64,000 nucleotides of DNA from RHLJ01 sp040222455 (GTDB lineage: Bacteria > Bacteroidota > Rhodothermia > Balneolales > Balneolaceae): NCBI GenBank assembly GCA_040222455.1, contig JAVKDD010000033.1, positions 124,001 to 188,000 on the forward strand, in the 5' to 3' direction. Positions 57,282 through 64,000 of the stretch are shown piece after piece. The notes below the pieces were generated by a model. That model saw only the letters and a program-made list of their open reading frames with translations. It searched no databases and had not been told where the DNA came from. The position numbers were made by a program, and so were the translations under genes. The stretch's first letter is position 1. Each line of letters starts with the position of its first letter.

Positions 57282-60026
57282 TTACTGAAAAGCCCTGTCT
57301 ATTAAGATGATAATAGTCAATGTACTTGTTAATGTAGCAACAGCAGTTTGTAGAACTTCCCCTGCCCTCATTCTTTCTCGTTGTGGCTTAGGCTCTTCAT
57401 AAATTACGTTTATTTTAGCACCTGACTCAACCTGAGGATTTTGTTTGAACAACCCTTTTCTTTTCACTTCAAATTGCATTCCATTAGCTTGAGTTAGCTG
57501 AACATATTTATAAGAATTCTTTTGCATACCCCCAGCCCTATCTAAGTAATAGCTTAACTTTTGCCCTTCAATATGCTTAATTCTTACTTGTAGACCAACA
57601 TTGCCAGTCACAAAAACTGACCCTGGTTGACGAGGTACTACTATACTATCGCCTGGCAGTATTTCTATGTTCGATTTCTTGTTACCTGCAACAATTTCAT
57701 CAAAATCGAATAAAACCATTTCACCTTGTCGATAATAACGTGCGCCTTTTGGATACCCTTCCGAAGTAATTCCGCCTGCTCTTTGAATTAAATCATATAT
57801 AGTTTCATTCTCTTTTAGTATGGTATATTTACCAGGAAATACGAGCTCACCAAGAATCTTTACAGTTTTTTGTTGCTCAAAATATGGATTGGTTCTTATA
57901 TAAATTCGATCTCTGTGTTGTAATTTATATTTGCCTGCAGATTTGAGAAGTGTATCTGATAAATCTGGAGTAAAGAAATTGTATTCTTTGGAATTATCTA
58001 ATAAGGGCCAGAAAAACTGAACCGCTTTTGCTTGATTATTCGTAGATTTAACTAGACGACTTACTTCAACTTTACCTAAAAATGACAACTCTGTAAACCC
58101 TCCTGCAATAATTAGTAAGTCTTCGAGAGTCATATTTTCATTAAGCTCATAGGTTCCAGGATTTTTTACCCGCCCCTCAATAATCACAAATTTATTTTCA
58201 ATTACTTCAATTGTGTTTGGAAATATTCTAATTCGATCTCCAGGTTGTAATAACTCCTTTCCAAAGCCCTCATTATTTAGTGCTTCTTCTAAATTAAATG
58301 ATATTACATTCGAATTTCTTCCATTCTCCGATAACCTTCTCAAGTCGGCTCTTTTTAAATATATTCTTTCCTTGACTTGAGGATCGAAAAGTCCTTTACC
58401 TTTAAAGAGTAAATCAAAAACTGTTAAATTTTCTTTCCATCTAACTTCAATAGTTTCATCAACAGCTCCCGTTAAGCTTATCGAATAATTTTCTTCTAAA
58501 TCTGTACGTGAAAAAATTCGTAACCGATCAAGTCTCTTTAATGGTATATCATGACCTGGTACACCATTCAAGATATTCTCTACATTTAAAGCAAAAAAAG
58601 TTTGTGTAAGATCTTCATTAGTTCGAACTAATTCAGCCTGATATAAAAACGCATCACCTTTAATGCTATCAGCTGCTAAAATTAGATCTTTAGTAGTATT
58701 GACTTGATCATTAATCTCATATCTCCCTGGCTGAAAAACTGCTCCAGATACGAATGCAATATCTTCAATTCGATCAGAGATATTTGAGATCTGAATTTTG
58801 TCATCATCGGTTATATTATATAGACTATTATCTTTTAAAACATCAATCAAATTATAATCAATAACTTTTCGAGCTATACTTGGATCTTCCCGTTCCATTA
58901 ATGGAATAATACGCTCAACTTGAAATCTTTTTCCATATGCATCTGAATTTAACCCCCCTGCATATTCCAATAGCTCATTAAAACCTTCACCTTCTTTTAA
59001 CTCATAGATAGCTTGGCGCATAACTGGTCCACGTAATCGTATGCTGTTTAAGCGCTTAGGAATAAAAATTCTATCGTTATTTTGAAGTTTGATAGAACCA
59101 CTATCTATTCCTTCCATTAAAAATTTATAGAAGTCAAAAGAGCTAACAATTTTACCATTTCTAATCAATCTTATATCTCTCAAACTTCCATTTTCTGTTG
59201 GCCCCCCGATACCGTATAGCACATTAAATAGACTAGAATAGCTACTGAAAGTATACCCACCTGGTTTTTCAACTTCTCCAATTACAAAGACTCTTATTGG
59301 TCTTAGTCTTGTCAATGTAACATCTAAAAACATGGTTGGTGGGTCTTTCATAAGCCCAGAATAACTTTGTGAAAGACGCAATCTAAGTTGTTCTCTAAAA
59401 TCTTTTAATGTTTGACCTGCAACTGTAAACTGTCCAATAGTTGGAATAAAAATTCGCCCTTCAGCATCAACTTCTAATTCATATTGAAATTCTGTAGTTC
59501 CCCAAACGGTTAATCTCATCTCATCTTCAGGCCCAATAATATATCCGTCATCTACAGGCCCTAATTTATTGGGCTCAAAAGCCTCTGGTATGTTTTTAAA
59601 AATATCGTATCCATAATAAGATAATCCTTCTTCTGTAACGGTTTCATCCATCCCAAAATCTTGATATGTAATAGTAGATGAACTACTTTCAGAAACTTCA
59701 TCTTGCGTTATACTTGTATCTCTCAAATCTAGTACTTGACCACTATTGCCCTCTTCACCACCACTATCTAAACCTAACTCATTCAACCACGCTTGTATCT
59801 GCTCTTCAGATACTCCATTAGCCCTAGCAAAGCTACTTAGTTCAGCGGGATTATCCGGATTTACTCCAGCCTGCCTAGCCAACACACGTGCTTGTTGCAA
59901 AGTTAAATTTTGTTGTGATAAAGCTTCTTGAACTGAACTTTGCCCATATACAATATTAGTACTACTTGGATACTGAACGTGGCACATCAATGTTATCAAA
60001 AGTATTCCAAAAATTCTTTCTAACAT
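57282..60026 (-). CDS. Wza-like polysaccharide export protein with multiple SLBB domains
   Basis: 914 aa, much longer than E. coli Wza (~380). Signal peptide (about 1-29). An N-terminal helical segment at 36-81 with an internal echo (ARQAGVNPDNPAELSSFARANGVSEEQI). Poly_export domain about 165-245 (GYIIGPEDEMRLTVWG...). Then about six SLBB domains (VFVIGEVEKPGGYTF, VRGP-like, VSGAVFQPGRYEI, LTGAVDETIEVR, IEGRVKNPGTYEL, ILGELVFPGKYTI, VTGNVGLQVRIKH). A C-terminal hydrophobic stretch follows at about 890-908. It forms the outer-membrane/periplasmic exit channel. First gene of the capsule locus; a 297-base gap lies upstream. Confidence 0.93.
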   Translation of the reverse strand: MLERIFGILLITLMCHVQYPSSTNIVYGQSSVQEALSQQNLTLQQARVLARQAGVNPDNPAELSSFARANGVSEEQIQAWLNELGLDSGGEEGNSGQVLDLRDTSITQDEVSESSSSTITYQDFGMDETVTEEGLSYYGYDIFKNIPEAFEPNKLGPVDDGYIIGPEDEMRLTVWGTTEFQYELEVDAEGRIFIPTIGQFTVAGQTLKDFREQLRLRLSQSYSGLMKDPPTMFLDVTLTRLRPIRVFVIGEVEKPGGYTFSSYSSLFNVLYGIGGPTENGSLRDIRLIRNGKIVSSFDFYKFLMEGIDSGSIKLQNNDRIFIPKRLNSIRLRGPVMRQAIYELKEGEGFNELLEYAGGLNSDAYGKRFQVERIIPLMEREDPSIARKVIDYNLIDVLKDNSLYNITDDDKIQISNISDRIEDIAFVSGAVFQPGRYEINDQVNTTKDLILAADSIKGDAFLYQAELVRTNEDLTQTFFALNVENILNGVPGHDIPLKRLDRLRIFSRTDLEENYSISLTGAVDETIEVRWKENLTVFDLLFKGKGLFDPQVKERIYLKRADLRRLSENGRNSNVISFNLEEALNNEGFGKELLQPGDRIRIFPNTIEVIENKFVIIEGRVKNPGTYELNENMTLEDLLIIAGGFTELSFLGKVEVSRLVKSTNNQAKAVQFFWPLLDNSKEYNFFTPDLSDTLLKSAGKYKLQHRDRIYIRTNPYFEQQKTVKILGELVFPGKYTILKENETIYDLIQRAGGITSEGYPKGARYYRQGEMVLFDFDEIVAGNKKSNIEILPGDSIVVPRQPGSVFVTGNVGLQVRIKHIEGQKLSYYLDRAGGMQKNSYKYVQLTQANGMQFEVKRKGLFKQNPQVESGAKINVIYEEPKPQRERMRAGEVLQTAVATLTSTLTIIILIDRAFQ

Positions 60027-60323
60027 TCTATCTATTACTCTAATATTTTGCTAATAAGTTAAAAGGTATAATATGAATTATTCTTGTATAATTTTAATCA
60101 ACAAGTAAATAATGCACTTATTAAGAAGTATCTATTTTATCCTACAATATTTGCTACTAATAAAAATTCATGAATACACTCTTTTGGTTGAGTATTATTT
60201 ATATTCAATACTTTTAATAAGATCTATAATTCACCATTGCGTTCTATTATTGAATCTTTTTTAAGATACAAAGTTTATTTTTACGACTTAGCTTTTAAAT
60301 ATTTTAGTTTATAGAAATTACAA
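60027..60323. other. AT-rich intergenic region upstream of the capsule locus
   Basis: 297 bases, very AT-rich, no supported gene on either strand. It must hold the promoter for the - strand capsule genes, but I see no exact consensus match. A small dyad AGTATT/AATACT lies near 60191-60212. It follows the stop of the HhH gene, which is on the same strand. Confidence 0.5.
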
Positions 60324-62375
60324 TTATCTAATATAAATTCTGGCTTGGACACCAATAAAGCTTCTTTTGTTTCCTTTTACTTCACCAAGCCCACTACTAA
60401 GTGTTTGCGCGTCTTCGATGGTGGTAATGGAATACTTAATCCAGAATTGTAGATATTCAGTGGCTTCATATTTAACTACTGCATAAAGTCGCTCTCCGCG
60501 ACCACTTAATGCTACGTTTGAAAGTACATACAAAAGATCATTCTCGAATTGATATACTCGTGTATTAAAAGAATCCGTATCAAATAGAGTAACTCTGGCA
60601 TCTAATTGAAGTTTTGAAGTTAATCGAAGTCGTAAGTCCTGATATATTAAAAACCCTGATTCCCATTCTTCCCCTGGGCTTTGAAATCTTACAAATTCAC
60701 CTCTTGAACGAAGCCTAACTTTTCTACTTACTTGGTATTCAGTTTGAATGCGAAAACTAGTTCTTTTTTCCTTTCCCAATACCCTTTCTTCTCTTCCAAA
60801 TTCATTTACAGTAATAAATTCATCATCTTTAATTTCATTTCTAACTAGAATGTAAGCGTCAAGATTTTTAAAAATACTTCCTTCAATCAATCCGAGTACA
60901 TCATACCCTTGGGTTGATTGGGTAGTTCCTGAGCGGGGAGCTTCAAAAGAATATTGATCAAAATAGCCACTTAATAAATACCCTTTTGCCAGTTTATGTT
61001 TTATCCCCAAATAAATGCCTGCTTCATTTTTTGGATCGCCTGAAGTTTCACCGAATCCAGTTCCAAGAAACGATTGGAAATCCTTCTGGTAATTTCTGTA
61101 TAGCAACGCTATGTCGGTACTAAAACCGATCGGTGCTTCAATTCCTGTAACGCCTCCAACTCCTCCGTTTTCACTTCGAGCGAGTTCTCCAAAAACCAAT
61201 GAATTTCCTAATAAACCTCGATAATCTATTCCTAGAACTGAATTTGAATTTCCTTCAAATGTGTTTAAATCGCTTAGCGAATTTCCCTTTCCTATGTAGG
61301 TACTAAACGATGTGTTGTAACCAGTAAAACCAATTAAACCAATTGGTGTGTCTGTTTTTATTCTCCCTCCTATAGTTTGTTGATCAATATTGTTCCTTCG
61401 GTCTATTTCTGATTGTGTACGATGAAATCCACTTGAAGAAGGAAACCGAGTGGTATCTCCTTCAATTTCTGATGCAGTTCTATCTTTGTTCGAATAAAAA
61501 AAGGTGAATTGAATTTGTTCTCCATAGGTTGCAGCTACCCCTCTAAAGAAATCGGTTTCTTGGGCTGATCCATAAGCGCGAACTCCTCTCTCATTTTTAC
61601 TTATTGTACCCGTTACTTCACGACCTTTACCAAAAGCACCTCCAGTCCAAAGCACTAATCCTTGACCAAAGCTAAGGCTATAATCACCAATAACGAGGCT
61701 TTTGAGGTAGCCATTATTTGTGAGCGCGACATGCCAAGAATTATAATCAAAGCCAGTGATTCCATTTAAGGGTTCTCCTGCATCCTTTTCTTGAGTAAGA
61801 TTTACGGAAAAGTGATTACTTTGTATCCTGAACCTTTGATAATATTTTACCGGATTACCCAAATATCCCCCAGATGAATCTGGTCGAATAAAACCTTCCT
61901 GTTTCTCTAAATTCTGTTGAAAACGGGATAACACTTCTACTTTTTTTCCTGAAAGCCAGTAGCCTGGACTTGTATATAGATTTCTAAACCGATCATTTGC
62001 ACCCCCAATAGTTACGTAAGGACTCATTCTTTGAAAAGTTGTTGTTCCAATTCCTCGAACCTCTTGAAGCTCTCTAATTGACTCAAAGGGTTTTCTTTTT
62101 CTGTAATCTACAACTGCCCTAGCTAATAGCAAATTGAAACCTGGTACTTGAAGAAGTTCAGTCACATCGGCAGAATTTATGTTTATAGGATTTGCAGCAA
62201 GATCTTCTAGAAACTGAGTAAGTTGCTCCCCTGTTAACCCAGATGCTTCGGTATCAAGCTCTTCGAAAGCTTCCTCAAGCTGCTTCTCAACTTCTACTTT
62301 GGATGAATCTTGTGCCTCAACTAGTGGCGATATAAATCCCAAATAAAAGAAAGTTATGATCAGAACTCTTTTCAT
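60324..62375 (-). CDS. Helix-hairpin-helix domain protein with beta-barrel-like C-terminus
   Basis: 683 aa. Signal peptide at 1-21 (ends VEAQ). ComEA-like tandem helix-hairpin-helix region at about 55-120: ININSADVTELLQVPGFNLLLARAVVDYRKRKPF, then LQEVRGIGTTTFQRMSPYV. The remaining ~540 residues alternate in beta-strand fashion and end with an aromatic-flanked strand (FIGVQARIYIR), like an outer-membrane barrel. Proteins with this pairing are common in Bacteroidota; the HhH part suggests DNA contact or a protein scaffold, but function is not established. It starts 2 bases after the PorV-like gene. Confidence 0.82.
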   Translation of the reverse strand: MKRVLIITFFYLGFISPLVEAQDSSKVEVEKQLEEAFEELDTEASGLTGEQLTQFLEDLAANPININSADVTELLQVPGFNLLLARAVVDYRKRKPFESIRELQEVRGIGTTTFQRMSPYVTIGGANDRFRNLYTSPGYWLSGKKVEVLSRFQQNLEKQEGFIRPDSSGGYLGNPVKYYQRFRIQSNHFSVNLTQEKDAGEPLNGITGFDYNSWHVALTNNGYLKSLVIGDYSLSFGQGLVLWTGGAFGKGREVTGTISKNERGVRAYGSAQETDFFRGVAATYGEQIQFTFFYSNKDRTASEIEGDTTRFPSSSGFHRTQSEIDRRNNIDQQTIGGRIKTDTPIGLIGFTGYNTSFSTYIGKGNSLSDLNTFEGNSNSVLGIDYRGLLGNSLVFGELARSENGGVGGVTGIEAPIGFSTDIALLYRNYQKDFQSFLGTGFGETSGDPKNEAGIYLGIKHKLAKGYLLSGYFDQYSFEAPRSGTTQSTQGYDVLGLIEGSIFKNLDAYILVRNEIKDDEFITVNEFGREERVLGKEKRTSFRIQTEYQVSRKVRLRSRGEFVRFQSPGEEWESGFLIYQDLRLRLTSKLQLDARVTLFDTDSFNTRVYQFENDLLYVLSNVALSGRGERLYAVVKYEATEYLQFWIKYSITTIEDAQTLSSGLGEVKGNKRSFIGVQARIYIR

Positions 62376-62377
62376 AA

Positions 62378-63202
62378 CTAGAATTTAAAAAGTAGGTCAA
62401 AACCTGGACTTAATCCTAAAAGTTGATGTTTCTGAAGAGCAAAATTTACATTCCAAAAATCTTTTCCATATCCAAGACCAAAAGAATAGGTTAATGGCTC
62501 CGTTGTAACACCGATCCTCCCTTTTATTTCTTTTATGATCTTCATTTCAAGTCCACCCCGATATGAAACTGGATTACGCACATCTTTTACAACATCCATC
62601 ATGAATAACGCACGATCTTCTAATAAGTAACTAAAACCGATGCTTAAATCACGAGTTAAGTCTTCATCTGCACCTGAGAAGTTGTACACAGGTTGATTAA
62701 TATTCATTGCTTTTGCACCTATCCAAAACTCATTAGATATTTGAGCTGCAATTCCAACATCAATACCCAGCGCTCCACCTGATCCATACACTCCTCCAAA
62801 TGAAATGTGATTGTAGTTTAACACTAATCCAAAGTGTAGCTGCTCCCATTCATTTTTATAACCAAGCCTAACCCTCGTTTCATTAAATAAATTATCTCCA
62901 TAACGATGAAAACCAAGTGCCGTAATTCCAACTTTAGTTGGTAATGTTCCAAATGCAGCTACATCTGTAATTTCAGCAAATCCATAATTTCGTAATCCGT
63001 AAAAACCTGTGGTAGGAGTTTCAGAACTTATTAGCGCCGGATTCGAGAAAAGAGACCATGAATAATCTGGTAACGCAGTTGTAGAATGGCCAAGCCCAAG
63101 TCCTCTCGCTCCCATCGAGATTTGGCTATAAGCAATCGTAGAAATCCCCAAAAAAAAGAAGAAAAAAGAAATTTTATATCGAATGGAACGTATTCGTATC
63201 AT
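62378..63202 (-). CDS. PorV/UPF0164-like outer-membrane beta-barrel protein
   Basis: 274 aa. Signal peptide at 1-26 (ends AYSQ). GARGLGLGHSTTALPDYSWSLFSNPALIS near the N-terminus is the hallmark of the PorV/FadL-like barrel family used in type IX secretion, followed by about ten to twelve amphipathic strands and a C-terminal Phe (LLFKF). It is shorter than PorV/PorQ, so it may be a relative rather than a secretion component. Its start is only 24 bases from the divergent PorD-like gene, a T9SS-linked family. The HhH gene downstream is probably co-transcribed. Confidence 0.82.
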   Translation of the reverse strand: MIRIRSIRYKISFFFFFLGISTIAYSQISMGARGLGLGHSTTALPDYSWSLFSNPALISSETPTTGFYGLRNYGFAEITDVAAFGTLPTKVGITALGFHRYGDNLFNETRVRLGYKNEWEQLHFGLVLNYNHISFGGVYGSGGALGIDVGIAAQISNEFWIGAKAMNINQPVYNFSGADEDLTRDLSIGFSYLLEDRALFMMDVVKDVRNPVSYRGGLEMKIIKEIKGRIGVTTEPLTYSFGLGYGKDFWNVNFALQKHQLLGLSPGFDLLFKF

Positions 63203-63226
63203 TGTCTTAAGTTTACTTTCAACAAT

Positions 63227-64000
63227 ATGCTATATCTTACACCAAAAATAAAAGTGTTTCCTTTAAAAATTCACCTCTTAGTAACATTGTTTTTATTTCC
63301 CTTGAGCCTCTTTGCTCAAGAATTCGATTGTGATGTAATAGTTGATGTAAAAAACCTTGAAGGCACCTCTTTCGAGTATGTAAAACCATCTTTAGAAGCT
63401 GACATTGCAGACTATATCAATGATTATCGCTGGACTGAAATTGTGTTTACCGAAAGAGAGCGAATTACTTGCCAAATAAGTATCGTACTTACGAGTGGAA
63501 ATCCAGACTTTAATTTTTCAGCTGAAACTATATTTTCAGCTCGTAGACCTATATATAATACAACTACCGAAACTAATACTCTGATTGTTGCAGACCAGGC
63601 ATGGCAGTTTTTTTATCCTCAAGGGAGAAGTCTAATTCATGATGATTTACAATTTGAAGGGCTTACAGGATTCATCGACTATTATATGTACCTACTTTTA
63701 GGCTATGATTTTGACAGTTTTTCACCATTAGGAGGGACTGTTTATTTTGAAAAAGCTCAAAACGTAGTTGATCTCGCGCAAAATGAACAAACAATTGGCT
63801 GGACACGAAGCAGTAATAACCAAAGAAATCGATTTGTTTTAATAACTGATTTATTAAATACTAATTATCAGCCATTACGGAATGCCATCTATACTTATCA
63901 TCGACTAGGTTTAGACACATTTACTCAAAGTCCTGAATCAGCAAGGCAGCAAGTCTTAACAGCTCTTGAAGAAATTCAAGCAGCAAAACGTCGTTCTACA
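63227..64000 (+). CDS. porD: DUF4835/PorD-like protein, 3' end outside the window
   Basis: Open from ATG 63227 to the window end, 258 codons without stop. A signal peptide (MLYLTPKIKVFPLKIHLLVT... ends LFAQ) is followed by EFDCDVIVDVKNLEGTSFEYV, IADYINDYRWTEIVFTERERITCQISI, FEGLTGFIDYYMYLLLGYDFDSFSPLGG and GWTRSSNNQRNRFVLITDLLN. These match the DUF4835 family, whose Porphyromonas member PorD is linked to type IX secretion. Expected full length is about 290-310 aa, so only the C-terminal end is missing. The symbol is by family resemblance. Confidence 0.85.
   Translation, partial: MLYLTPKIKVFPLKIHLLVTLFLFPLSLFAQEFDCDVIVDVKNLEGTSFEYVKPSLEADIADYINDYRWTEIVFTERERITCQISIVLTSGNPDFNFSAETIFSARRPIYNTTTETNTLIVADQAWQFFYPQGRSLIHDDLQFEGLTGFIDYYMYLLLGYDFDSFSPLGGTVYFEKAQNVVDLAQNEQTIGWTRSSNNQRNRFVLITDLLNTNYQPLRNAIYTYHRLGLDTFTQSPESARQQVLTALEEIQAAKRRST

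Noticed and set aside
60027..60323. Tiny frame starting at an ATG near 60169 (about 15 codons)
   Set aside because: Too short and AT-driven; no ribosome site or homology.

Overview
The window looks like chromosomal DNA of a marine Bacteroidota/Balneolota-type bacterium, and Balneola or a relative is my best guess. The reasons are: AT-rich DNA with weak Shine-Dalgarno signals; a secreted protein ending in a type IX secretion (T9SS) C-terminal sorting domain; a DUF4835/PorD-like gene and a PorV-like barrel; DUF4175 and BNR_4 families; and a complete Alternative Complex III (ActABCDEF) plus caa3 oxidase operon. This placement comes from gene content only.

Layout. 1-1348: end of a serine acetyltransferase (cysE, cut by the window edge) coupled to cysM (cysteine synthesis). 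1349-1704: non-coding stretch with strong inverted repeats. 1705-4681: a membrane protein, a small winged-helix regulator, CreD and another membrane protein; the first gene and creD carry the same palindrome upstream. 4782-5897: YebC-family protein and a VOC protein. 5902-13994: a rearranged region with an M1 peptidase, a secreted unknown, an in-frame chimera of the peptidase N-terminus and a DUF420 protein, a large T9SS cargo protein, a small conserved protein, a DUF3565 gene broken by one stop codon, and the intact DUF420 gene.

14288-27367 is one + strand respiratory operon: actA-F, a one-TM protein with an IS3 OrfA-like helix-turn-helix, a SCO1 copper chaperone, and coxB (with a fused cytochrome c), coxA, coxC and coxIV. 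Electrons would pass from menaquinol through ACIII to cytochrome c domains and on to the oxidase. A clear terminator closes it. 27493-31819: an MBL-fold hydrolase and a DUF4175 coiled-coil protein with an 18-residue poly-Gln tract.

31813-35943 (- strand): a HAD phosphatase, a BatA-like VWA protein, glycerate 2-kinase, and an exosortase-family protein with its membrane partner. 35947-60026 (- strand) is a large exopolysaccharide/capsule locus: Wza-like exporter, Wzz/GumC-like protein, WbpA-like dehydrogenase, Wzx flippase, nitroreductase-like protein, pyruvyl transferase, Wzy-like polymerase, three glycosyltransferases, an SDR enzyme, a BNR_4 propeller protein, a GH88-type hydrolase, the initiating sugar transferase, UDP-glucose dehydrogenase, UDP-glucuronate decarboxylase, and WbpB/WbpD/WbpE-like enzymes. 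Together these predict UDP-GlcA, UDP-xylose and UDP-2,3-diacetamido-glucuronate as precursors of an acidic, pyruvylated, Wzx/Wzy-assembled polymer.

60324-64000: a helix-hairpin-helix outer-membrane-type protein, a PorV-like barrel and, divergently, the start of a PorD-like gene cut by the window end. I saw no rRNA, tRNA, CRISPR array or complete insertion sequence.
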